A stretch of DNA of 64,000 bases from positions 31,204 to 95,203 of the forward strand of contig JANQLS010000082.1 of assembly GCA_028280485.1 (NCBI GenBank). The letters run 5' to 3'. The notes below the pieces were generated by a model. That model did no database searches and was not told the origin of the DNA. It worked only from the letters and a program-made list of their open reading frames with translations. Below, one piece after another: positions 44,301 through 51,429 of the stretch (positions within the stretch are counted from its first letter, which is position 1; the number at the start of each line of letters is the position of its first letter). This DNA comes from Planctomycetota bacterium (lineage in GTDB: Bacteria > Planctomycetota > UBA8108 > JACQVS01). A program made the position numbers and the translations under genes.

Positions 44301-44982
44301 AAACCGATTCCTTACCGAACTCGGGAGTTTTCCAAGAAGCGAACTGCTCACCATTTCGACCTTTTAAAATTTCGATAGAGTGCCAAGTGCGCCCCCCATC
44401 ACTCGACTGAGAAACGGTGATCTCTTTATTCTCAAACTCCATCTCGCTCACCCCCCAACGAATACTCACGTTGGAGTTCCGTGGGAGAGGCTGATCTTGA
44501 CTCGGAGTGATCCAGTAAAGTTGTGGCGGTTGTCGATCCACATGGAGCCAGACGAGAGGGCCATCGAATCGACTCGGCACACAAATTTCACGACCATCTT
44601 TGTAAATCACCGAGGCCCGTAAACCGTAGACTCCATCGGAAGGGAGCTCCACTCTCATCGGCCCTGCGATGATTTTAGATGTTTGAATTTTCTGCCAGTC
44701 TCCCCCTTCACGATCTTGAGTCCAAAGGGCATAAGCTTCAATGTTCGCCAACTCGACCAAGAGGGGATCGAAGTGAAAGTTAAAGACGTACTCCTTACTC
44801 GACCCGTAAAGTCGCGAGGGATCCTTCGCAAATTTGGTGGTGATCAAAGTGATGGGTTTTCCATCGTGTAAAACCAAATTGGGTTTCGTTTGCCCCCAAC
44901 TTTGAATCTTTTGAATGGAATCACAACCCCAACCGATGAGGAGCAAACACGAAGTCGCTACCCAACAAGTCAGTGAACGCAT
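41353..44982 (-). CDS. Giant lipoprotein with Ig-like modules and C-terminal TPRs
   Basis: A 1,209-residue exported protein. The start is taken at 44982 because the signal peptide MRSLTCWVATSCLLLIGWGC begins there; the lipobox is imperfect (GWGC). An upstream ATG at 45090 would add 36 residues before the signal. About residues 40-960 are repeated beta-sandwich modules of the Ig/Fn3 kind, with strands like SQSSDGGRTWHSIEIL, HKTLDGGQSWQAQAIED and RFAIDSSAPQIILGQV. A Gln/Asn/Lys-rich linker lies between the first groups. The C-terminal 200 residues hold tetratricopeptide repeats (ALNDLGASYIRQKNYIEAEKTLLKAY). It is a clear paralogue, in its Ig-like part, of the next gene upstream. Function is unknown; a surface scaffold is plausible. 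Confidence 0.75.
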   Translation of the reverse strand: MRSLTCWVATSCLLLIGWGCDSIQKIQSWGQTKPNLVLHDGKPITLITTKFAKDPSRLYGSSKEYVFNFHFDPLLVELANIEAYALWTQDREGGDWQKIQTSKIIAGPMRVELPSDGVYGLRASVIYKDGREICVPSRFDGPLVWLHVDRQPPQLYWITPSQDQPLPRNSNVSIRWGVSEMEFENKEITVSQSSDGGRTWHSIEILKGRNGEQFASWKTPEFGKESVWLKVSTEDFVGNTSEIKRLVKFEKPQWGTEDQNKNQKLATQLPQKNGNEQSTQQKSKTLVSQNPNGKATADIKNETQGTSTQLKPISYRQNSEEGNLIGPPKPPLEVKTEGTPKKIDPQTSKVSIQLKNLQDGRTFAGGIARYLFFTVEGLSPDTTMVQAQLKEAAGEWLPLGVHVLAKEGKILWKLPERSIEKASIRLLGLNRATQETVATSDVYSISVDHEAPHSSIIGFPRQEDGSVAIRINVTDRGPAGIDKVILHKTLDGGQSWQAQAIEDASKLISLKPERGPVGFYLQAIDKVGHDTGAPSPGTKPQKTLDAIVGGVLKIVDLPQAVIKGGTEVTCMWDFQGPIGDETLSIDISPNGIKDWRPLGESIVKAQRKLLIVPAEDSDNWVLRLRLKLADSTFLTSKTQRFAIDSSAPQIILGQVPRGTKDDLQFTIRMTDPGKAQLAELRSFVKPKGEKTWRRLPIEAVSYDKDKVTLRLDSLEEGIWECALQAMDSVGNLSLSPESGSTTEFQFYLDRTPPQLQVQATAFPWVEGYEATVEVQLDRSDAEPPLVLEGRGESGGWKEVHRWESLPPNQDLFSFKVPKGVSSYALRFSIQDRMGNSSRAHLGPRPIESAMSFIDVKEGKALKAGETIKVRWKIHSALMERKDELRVSVSHREGLNGEWSLVCDSVPVDSMCAWSAPTQESQGHYLRARLFLRGEAIAEAQLRKPYSVLSNGGRELTKETPQAKNNVNVVPTSSKEQAIQLSNWHVNRAELQLSALLKQIKAFRKEEAALAKLETIPPNLQSQLNENRRMLVEHLNQVKKNFTDAYKHNNQNTRASFGLAKLERALNPNAYHLAIPWLKKTLNIDPNHTAALNDLGASYIRQKNYIEAEKTLLKAYKIVYNKKEAEKHPGLLFNCGQALFFRGKYQNAKSFFGVLMTQRSEEVPNSKLCYYYIACFVQLGEKEKALQYLNRYESYMTEKNARILRTALNS

Positions 44983-45136
44983 TTTATTGATGGATTGAAG
45001 CAATCTTGACGGACGACATCCCTTGTCGCTAACTGGAGACAAACGTCTAGAAATACTTCCACGGTGGGCGGGTGAATACTCCCCGTTCATGGTCCCTCTC
45101 TTCGCGCTTGAGCGCGGGCTCTCTTCACTTCACTAT

Positions 45137-45193
45137 CGCGTAGCTCAATTCTTAATCTATTTGAGGGAGTTCTCTTCTAACTCCCGCTACGCG
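45137..45193 (-). other. Predicted three-way junction in the gap between the two giant lipoprotein genes
   Basis: CGCGTAGC (45137-45144) pairs with GCTACGCG (45186-45193) to close a helix that contains two further hairpins: CTCAA/TTGAG (45144-45148 with 45161-45165) and GGGAGTT/AACTCCC (45065+100 to 45171 with 45179-45185). Just outside it a CGCGCT/AGCGCG hairpin lies at about 45104-45117. The 369-base gap from 44983 to 45351 holds nothing else notable. On the minus strand it lies after the stop of one lipoprotein gene and before the start of the next, so it may be a leader, a processing site or a divergent relative of the multi-hairpin repeats. Confidence 0.5.
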
Positions 45194-45351
45194 GATTCTC
45201 ACAGATCTCTGACTCATGAAGAGCTTTAAGATAAGTAATCGCTCTCCATCAGCCCTCTGATATCAAATTAGATTAACCGTTAAGAGAACCTACGAGAAGC
45301 CTATAGTTCTAATTTGTACCCAGTGAGAGAGACATTTTTAGGGGATAGTGA

Positions 45352-48300
45352 TTAATTTCGGCCTTTATCACCTAAATCGGAGGGTGATTCAGGCGATTCT
45401 TGGCCGACAGAGAGCGGTGAGCTCTCTGTTTCAGTTTGAACTTTTGCTGAAGAATCTTGCTCAACTTCACTCTGATGAGATTCGATGCGGGTGATTCCGA
45501 CCTTCGGAATCTTAGTACTAACGATGATGGGCCCAGAAATCGAACTCGCCAGATTGTCGCGATCTCCACGCACTTCAATCCTCAGGCGTCCTCTTTGAAA
45601 ATCTTCAGGCGGCACTTCCCACAAAAAGCTACCTGAATTTTCGAGGCCCTCGGCTAAGGAAGTCCAACTCAGCCCCCCGTCTCGACTCAAATGCAGAGCG
45701 ACAGTCGGCCCTTTGTAGCTCACATAGCGAGAATCCCATTTGATCTCGACGGGCTCTCCCCCACGGAGATAAGTCGTCTTTCTGAAGTTGCGAAAGCTTA
45801 CTCTCGGCTGAGGGGGCATCACGAAGAAAACCCGTTCAAAGTGAGAGGAGTTTCCAGCAACATCTTGAGCATCGACACCCAAGGTGTAAGTTCCCGATTT
45901 CTCAGGCATATTCAAAATATAGGTCCCACGAGCAGGAAAGCGTGGTTCGAGCACTTGAGGTTCAAGTTCGCCTTCCTCCGATTTTCGAGTGAGAGTGAGA
46001 CTCACCGGATGACTGGGTAGATGTTCATCGGTTACCCGAATCCTGACTGAAACTTCTTCTCCTCGGGTGTAGATATCTCGCGTATCTGCGATGAGTACTT
46101 TCATCTCGGGCCTCAAGCTGTCGATCAAAACTTTTCCGCCCCCAAATTTGGGATCGTGACTGGGCTTAGAGCTGTTCCCCACCAAGTCCGTAGAGACCAA
46201 GGCGAGTCGATAGGCCCCTTCTGAAAGTTTGACTTTGATCTTACTCGTGACTTCCATTTGGCCTTTTGGATCTTCCCAGGTTCCGGCTAAGAACCAATCA
46301 CCGTCAGGGATCTTAGCTGCGTAACAATCCACTCGCACAACGGGAACGGCCTGTTCATTCGGCTTAGCTAAATCCCCCCTCTTCCAAGCGGTCTTCGAAG
46401 TTGGAAGAAGTGGGTCGAGAGCTGACCAAGATTGAAAAGAAATTTCAAACGAGGCTTTTGAAGAGACTGACGGCCCGATGAACAAACTCCGAGGAGCCCG
46501 CGATTCCACTAAAAACGGCCTTGCTGAACGCACCGAAAGGTAGGCGCCGCTTTTGAGACGAGCTCGCAATCGAACCTGACACTCAATTCCTTTTAATTTG
46601 GGTAAGTTCCACAGCCATTTTCGAGACTCGATCGGCAAGTCGACTCCATCCTCAATGGTGAGCCAAGAGCTCCCTCCATCGACACTGTACGAAAGGGAGA
46701 AGGGTGATGAATCTAACAATCCTTCAGGGCCTTGATAATCCCAAAAGATGTACCGACTCTCTCCTCCTCGATACTGACCGCCATGAAAGTTTTGGAGACT
46801 TAACGCACCATCGCTCACCTCTAAAACTTTGATTTTTAGATCCCCATGAGAAGTCGATTTCGGTTTGGAGTCTCGATTCCCAACTCGATCCTCAGCTTGG
46901 ATTTTTAAAGCGTAAAAACCCGGTGGAATATCGAGAGTGTAAGTGGCGAAGTGGGGTTCAACCTCACTGTGAACTTGCCAGGGAGAATCAAGTTCTATAT
47001 TTCTGAAGTACACCCAACCCTTTTTGATTCCAGAGGGAGTGTCTTCCGTCCAATCTACATGAATCAAGACCTTACCTGCACCGAGATCATCGGCTTGAAT
47101 AATATTGACCTCAGGAGCTTCCGAGTCGATGGCAAAAGGATCAGGGGTGATGTAACTCGTCTTCAATCCATCCTCTCCCCAAGCTTCCACTTTTAAGCGA
47201 CAATTTTGAGCCGTTATTTTGGGGAGTTCCCAGGCGACTCGAGTCGAGAAGGGCTGGGATTCGACGATGGAATTCCAACCTGTATCACCCTCAAAGGAGT
47301 AAGAGAGAGTCATTCTCTGAGGTTGCGCCCCCGCATTATGAGAGACCTTTTTTAGGAAAACATAGTGACGGGATCCGCCCTTGAGGACGGCTTGAGAGGA
47401 GAAGGAGAGGATCTCAACTTCAAAATCGGGAACTCCTAACGCGACCTTAGCCATCGCCGATCCCGATTGAGTATCTTGAGGCGGTTCTTCACTCTGATTA
47501 CCAGCGAGATCGATCGCGCGCGCAAAAATAGAATAAATTCCTTTAGGCTCGTCGACCTCAAACTCAAAGAGTCGACCCGGTTCGTAGTCTCCCAAGTGTT
47601 GGTAGGAGCCATCACCGATGCAACCGTAGAGTTGAATTCGTTCGAGACCCGCTTCACCGACATCTTCAGCCTCGACGATCATCCGGATCGTGTAGGGCCC
47701 CCCACCGATAGCTCGAGCATCTCGGATAGTGACTTTCGGAGCATGACGGTCTACGACAACTCGGGTGATGGCCGAACGACCCGGCTCCTGAGTGACTTGA
47801 CCCTCAGCATCGCGAATGCGAATCGACAGGGTATGAGCCCCTTCATCGAGTTCAAAGATAGCGGGAGAGGTGCTGTCGGCATCGATTCCTAAGAGTTGGT
47901 CTTCGCCCGTTTCCTCATCCGCTTCATGAAGCCAAAACTCCACTTGACCGTTCAGCTTCCCTGGCCCAAGGTCGTACTCGAATTGAATCTGAGATTCATT
48001 CAAATAAAGGTTTTTCTTTTCGAGGATGCGAGGATAAGAATAAACCGGCATCCGAGAGATCTCTAAGGCCTGGCTCTTCGTCGCATTTCCCATCTTGTCG
48101 ACGACTCGCACTCGAACTAAGCGACTGGGTGGATCTTCATCTGGAGCAATCACGGGGAGCTCAACTAAGTAGCTTCCTTCGGATTCACCCCGAGTGACTA
48201 ACTGCCAACTTTCACCTTGATCATCCGATGTTTCTAAAGCTACCGGAAAAACTCCGAAGGAACGATCGCGAGAACGCCAACGGACCTCCGCTTTTCCGGG

Positions 48301-48915
48301 CTCCTTTTCGGGAATCACTTCGAAGGTTATGAGTAGAGGCGCAGTGAGATCGACAGTGATAATGGCATCGGGCTGAGCATCGGATGCTGGTTTCCAATCT
48401 TCCGATTCAGGAACAGGAGTCATCAGTACTCCCCAAGTGCCCTCTCCAGGAAGCTCCAGAGGCACGCTGGGTCCGGCTTTGACGATGGCGTGTTGTTGCC
48501 ATTCGTCTTGGGCATCCGAACGAATCCAAACCACTTGATCTCGACCGGAATTCAATGCTGGTTGCTCAGGTGACACCCATACTGTGGGTTGAGAATTCAG
48601 GTGATGGGGAAGAGGATCATCCCCACTCCTTTGAGTGATCTCTTGAGTTTGAGCTCCTCCCTTCTGCCAACTGACTTGAGGGGAGATGTTACAGCCAAAG
48701 ACGAGACAAAGGCTAAGCCCGAGAACCCCCATGAGGAAAATCTTCCGTAAGGTGGTCGGCAATAAACTTACAGCAAAGGTAAAAGGACGATAATTCACGG
48801 TCCGCCTCGAGAGATTAAACTTCCCCTCTCTCTTGGCATCTATAATAGAGAAGCGAAAACAGGACGCTTCTCCATCGTCCATCTCGACCGATAAACGCTC
48901 CTCCTTTAGCGACAC
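45352..48915 (-). CDS. Giant lipoprotein with Ig-like modules
   Basis: An exported protein of up to 1,187 residues. A signal segment with lipobox-like LCLVFGC places the lipidated cysteine near residue 75, so the true start is probably later than the ATG at 48915; a GTG near residue 40 (about 48798) would give a normal signal peptide, but I cannot settle it. The rest is a string of Ig/Fn3-like modules. Many read SxDGGxSW (SYSVDGGSSWLTIEDG, HLSRDGGLSWTSLAEG), and several open with a YRGGE or YLRGGE strand and end with IDS-AP, as in the neighbour. No TPRs or enzyme domains are seen. It shares direction and module type with the gene downstream and may form a common surface structure. Confidence 0.72.
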   Translation of the reverse strand: MSLKEERLSVEMDDGEASCFRFSIIDAKREGKFNLSRRTVNYRPFTFAVSLLPTTLRKIFLMGVLGLSLCLVFGCNISPQVSWQKGGAQTQEITQRSGDDPLPHHLNSQPTVWVSPEQPALNSGRDQVVWIRSDAQDEWQQHAIVKAGPSVPLELPGEGTWGVLMTPVPESEDWKPASDAQPDAIITVDLTAPLLITFEVIPEKEPGKAEVRWRSRDRSFGVFPVALETSDDQGESWQLVTRGESEGSYLVELPVIAPDEDPPSRLVRVRVVDKMGNATKSQALEISRMPVYSYPRILEKKNLYLNESQIQFEYDLGPGKLNGQVEFWLHEADEETGEDQLLGIDADSTSPAIFELDEGAHTLSIRIRDAEGQVTQEPGRSAITRVVVDRHAPKVTIRDARAIGGGPYTIRMIVEAEDVGEAGLERIQLYGCIGDGSYQHLGDYEPGRLFEFEVDEPKGIYSIFARAIDLAGNQSEEPPQDTQSGSAMAKVALGVPDFEVEILSFSSQAVLKGGSRHYVFLKKVSHNAGAQPQRMTLSYSFEGDTGWNSIVESQPFSTRVAWELPKITAQNCRLKVEAWGEDGLKTSYITPDPFAIDSEAPEVNIIQADDLGAGKVLIHVDWTEDTPSGIKKGWVYFRNIELDSPWQVHSEVEPHFATYTLDIPPGFYALKIQAEDRVGNRDSKPKSTSHGDLKIKVLEVSDGALSLQNFHGGQYRGGESRYIFWDYQGPEGLLDSSPFSLSYSVDGGSSWLTIEDGVDLPIESRKWLWNLPKLKGIECQVRLRARLKSGAYLSVRSARPFLVESRAPRSLFIGPSVSSKASFEISFQSWSALDPLLPTSKTAWKRGDLAKPNEQAVPVVRVDCYAAKIPDGDWFLAGTWEDPKGQMEVTSKIKVKLSEGAYRLALVSTDLVGNSSKPSHDPKFGGGKVLIDSLRPEMKVLIADTRDIYTRGEEVSVRIRVTDEHLPSHPVSLTLTRKSEEGELEPQVLEPRFPARGTYILNMPEKSGTYTLGVDAQDVAGNSSHFERVFFVMPPQPRVSFRNFRKTTYLRGGEPVEIKWDSRYVSYKGPTVALHLSRDGGLSWTSLAEGLENSGSFLWEVPPEDFQRGRLRIEVRGDRDNLASSISGPIIVSTKIPKVGITRIESHQSEVEQDSSAKVQTETESSPLSVGQESPESPSDLGDKGRN

Positions 48916-49048
48916 TAAAGAGAGTCTACGTTGCCGGAACTCAAGGGGAAGATTTGCGGGTTATCAGCCACCCTCGACGACGAATCCTCAATCCCAAAAC
49001 GCGTTTTTCATGAACGTGCTTGGATAATGTCATCATTCGGTATTCCAA

Positions 49049-49081
49049 TAAAAAAGAGCTCCTGTCCATCGACAGGAACTC
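49049..49081 (-). terminator. Intrinsic terminator after the coiled-coil membrane protein
   Basis: An 11-bp stem with one mismatch (49056-49066 with 49071-49081, loop CATC) is followed on the minus strand by a run of T (49055-49049 complement). It lies about 50 bases after the stop at 49131. Confidence 0.88.
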
Positions 49082-49130
49082 TTTCAGTTGAATTTTTGAT
49101 CTTGTTTTGATTTTGGGGTGAGAATAACTC

Positions 49131-50132
49131 TTACTTCTGCTTTTCGTTTCCTGAAGCCTTAGAATTGCCTGTGTTGGTTTCCACTCTAACTTCGGCACCA
49201 CTGCCAGTAGGAATATCAAAAATTGCAGTGGGAGATCCGCTTTCGATGACCTCTGAATGGATGATCACATTTCCTGATGGAGTGGCAGATCCGGAGATAT
49301 CTTCAACCATTCGAATTGTCGAAGCGAAAGCTCCCCCCCCCATGATGCTGGAAGCACCTTTTTCGTGTTTGGGTAATTCATTGTAGGCTTCTCTCTGCCC
49401 CGCATCGAGGATACCCCCAAACTCTTGATCGAATTGAGTATTGAGGTTGTCGAGGTCTTTCTCAACCGTCTTAAAATGCGTAACGATCTGTTCCCCTTTT
49501 AAACCTTTTAATCGCTCAGGATCGTGACGTTCTTTGCGAATGCGAGCTCGCTCATCACCGTAACGCTTGAGAAGGTTGTTGTAGTTATCTTTTTGCCAAT
49601 CGGTGAGATTGAGCTTCTTCGCCATCTTGTTGATGCGATAGTTATATTTCCCGTAGGGACCTTCGCGAAGCTCTCTTTCTTCTTGTCGACGACGCTGAAC
49701 ATTTTCGTGTCGCCGGCGTTCTCTTTCGGATCTCTCATGCTGAATCAAACCCATCACATAATCCCGAACTTCTCCCTCGGTCTCGGGATTCTTGAGTAGA
49801 GTCTTCATCTTTTTGGAAGCAGGATTTGAAAGTGAAGCTTTTGCGATTTCCGTTTTAACTTCTTCCTCTGAACCCTTTTCTCCTTGAGCAACGTGAGAGG
49901 CCTTCTGCTTCGATAGCGCTTCCACCGCATCGAGCTTGGCGATCACCTTATTCAAATTTTCGTTCAGAGCTTCCATCTGATTTTCAACAGAACTCAATCG
50001 CTCCTCAAAGTTGGATTCAACGGGTGAGTTCTGAGCTTCGGTATTGGACTCATCGAGAAGATCCATTCCCAGGGTAGTCAAAACAGTAAAGACGATAGCT
50101 AAGATGGGCGTGATAACCAAAAGAGCTTTCAT
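49131..50132 (-). CDS. Membrane-anchored coiled-coil protein
   Basis: A 333-residue protein with one N-terminal membrane segment (about residues 3-22) and the rest outside. Residues about 38-75 form a coiled coil (SSVENQMEALNENLNKVIAKLDAVEAL). Residues about 125-170 are extremely rich in Arg, Glu and His (HERSERERRRHENVQRRRQEEREL). A helical part follows with NLTDWQKDNYNNLLKRYGDERARIRKERHD, in the style of periplasmic Spy/CpxP-like helical proteins, though similarity is weak. The C-terminal 60 residues are Ser/Gly/Thr-rich and probably disordered. It is a single-gene unit with its own terminator. I cannot name it. Confidence 0.65.
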   Translation of the reverse strand: MKALLVITPILAIVFTVLTTLGMDLLDESNTEAQNSPVESNFEERLSSVENQMEALNENLNKVIAKLDAVEALSKQKASHVAQGEKGSEEEVKTEIAKASLSNPASKKMKTLLKNPETEGEVRDYVMGLIQHERSERERRRHENVQRRRQEERELREGPYGKYNYRINKMAKKLNLTDWQKDNYNNLLKRYGDERARIRKERHDPERLKGLKGEQIVTHFKTVEKDLDNLNTQFDQEFGGILDAGQREAYNELPKHEKGASSIMGGGAFASTIRMVEDISGSATPSGNVIIHSEVIESGSPTAIFDIPTGSGAEVRVETNTGNSKASGNEKQK

Positions 50133-50381
50133 GGTGATGACCTCTGAATAGAGTTACAGAATGAGGGTTCTAATGAAAACAGGAACAACCCAGGGTATTT
50201 CGTACGAAGAGGTACAAATTAGAGACGACACCCATTCTGGGAAACATCTAAAAAAATGGGATTTTTAAAAATCGACCCTCACCCTCTGAGTCTGCTCTAT
50301 TTTGGACTTGAAGGGGGGCGATCGCTTACAAAAAAATGCAGGATATGAAGAAATTGATAAACTTAGTTTTCAACCTCTACT
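50133..50381. other. Non-coding gap upstream of the coiled-coil gene
   Basis: About 250 bases that should hold the promoter of the gene ending at 49131. One weak match to the 13-bp palindrome lies at 50186 (CAACCCAGGGTAT), 54 bases upstream of the start codon. No other element is seen. Confidence 0.5.
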
Positions 50382-50590
50382 GGCAGGGCTTGCCCCTGCC
50401 CGTTCCCCGAGTTAGCGTCTCCACGCAGCTGGGATCTCTTCACCCAAATTCTGGCGAATTTGGCTACTGAAATGCCACCCACAAGGGGTGGCGCTACAGG
50501 ATACTCATCCTTTAAGCATTTCTTCTCTAGCGCCTGGGCCAAATTTGGCGAAAGCCAATTACTGCCCCAGGCCTTCATCCCGAATGGGTG
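50382..50590 (-). repeat. Hairpin-rich region after purQ
   Basis: This stretch, which begins about 20 bases after the purQ stop on the minus strand, can fold into a row of hairpins: a long stem at 50531-50572 (GCCTGGGCC-type arms, containing an inner CCAAATTTGG region), CCACCC/GGGGTGG at 50475-50490, CCAAATT/AATTTGG at 50444-50463, a weaker CCCGAG/CTGGG region at 50406-50433, and GGCAGGG/CCCTGCC at 50382-50400. Position after a stop codon and serial hairpins recall the multi-hairpin repeats, but the linkers ACCGTTCC and CACTCCGC are absent. It may be a second family. Confidence 0.55.
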
Positions 50591-50609
50591 TGAATTTCAA
50601 ATATTACGC

Positions 50610-51422
50610 TCAGGTCGCTCCCTGAAGCTCCAAGGCTTTTTCGACCATTCGCTTAAAGATAACAAAGCCGTCGCCTTGCTTCCAATCATCATTTGAAACA
50701 GTACCCAAGGCTTTTCGACGGGTCCATTCGGGATGGTGCAGTGAGCGGAGGTGGCGCTCGGGGTGAGGCATCATTCCTAAGACCTTTCCACAGGGACTTT
50801 GAATCCCAGCGATCGAGCTGATCGATCCATTGGGATTTGCGGGATAGCCCGGGTCTCCTTCCGTACCTTCAGCATCGGTATAACGGAAAGCGACTTGGTC
50901 ATTCTTGATCAGTTCATCGAAAATTTCATCTGAAGCAACCACGAGGCGCCCCTCTTTGTGGGCAACCGGCATCTCAAGGACTTCCCCTTTTTTGAGAATG
51001 GGGCTCGAATCGGTATCGACTCTCAACCGTATCCACCTTGACTCGAAGTGGCCGGAGACATTTTCGACTAAAGAAACAGCTTTATCTCCTCCGGGAACGG
51101 GGAGCAAACCGAGGCGAACTAAAATTTGAAATCCATTACAAATTCCGATCACCTGATTTCCTTCTTGAACGAAGGTCTCTAAGTCTTCTCTGAGATTGGC
51201 ACGGAGTTGATTCGCGAGTACCGTTCCGGCCCCGAGATCATCTCCATACGAGAATCCACCGGGAATCGCCAAGATCTGAAATTCACTCAGACGGCGCTTC
51301 CCCTCAGTTAGGGCTTGCACATGGAGACGTTCCGCTTGAGCTCCTGCGAGTTCAAAGGCCTGAACGGTTTCAAAATCATTGTTGGTTCCAGCGCTTCTTA
51401 GAACGAGAACACGAACAGACAT
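50610..51422 (-). CDS. purQ: Phosphoribosylformylglycinamidine synthase glutaminase subunit
   Basis: PurQ frees ammonia from glutamine for PurL in the fourth step of purine synthesis. It is a class I glutamine amidotransferase: nucleophile Cys95 in VIGICNGFQIL, and the His/Glu of the triad in GMMPHPERHLR near the C-terminus. The substrate region PGGFSYGDDLGAG is typical. The start is the ATG at 51422, where family sequence (VRVLVLRSAGTNND) begins; an upstream frame extension to 51536 would overlap purL. It starts seven bases after the purL stop. The 270-residue length is slightly longer than the Gram-positive form. Confidence 0.95.
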   Translation of the reverse strand: MSVRVLVLRSAGTNNDFETVQAFELAGAQAERLHVQALTEGKRRLSEFQILAIPGGFSYGDDLGAGTVLANQLRANLREDLETFVQEGNQVIGICNGFQILVRLGLLPVPGGDKAVSLVENVSGHFESRWIRLRVDTDSSPILKKGEVLEMPVAHKEGRLVVASDEIFDELIKNDQVAFRYTDAEGTEGDPGYPANPNGSISSIAGIQSPCGKVLGMMPHPERHLRSLHHPEWTRRKALGTVSNDDWKQGDGFVIFKRMVEKALELQGAT

Positions 51423-51429
51423 ATCATCC

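Noticed and set aside
44983..45090. Longer N-terminus of the TPR-containing lipoprotein
   Set aside because: It would place 36 mostly basic residues before a standard signal peptide; the ATG at 44982 begins the signal itself.
50363..50696. Short overlapping open frames on both strands after purQ
   Set aside because: They are by-products of GC-rich hairpin arms; neither has a start site or protein-like sequence.
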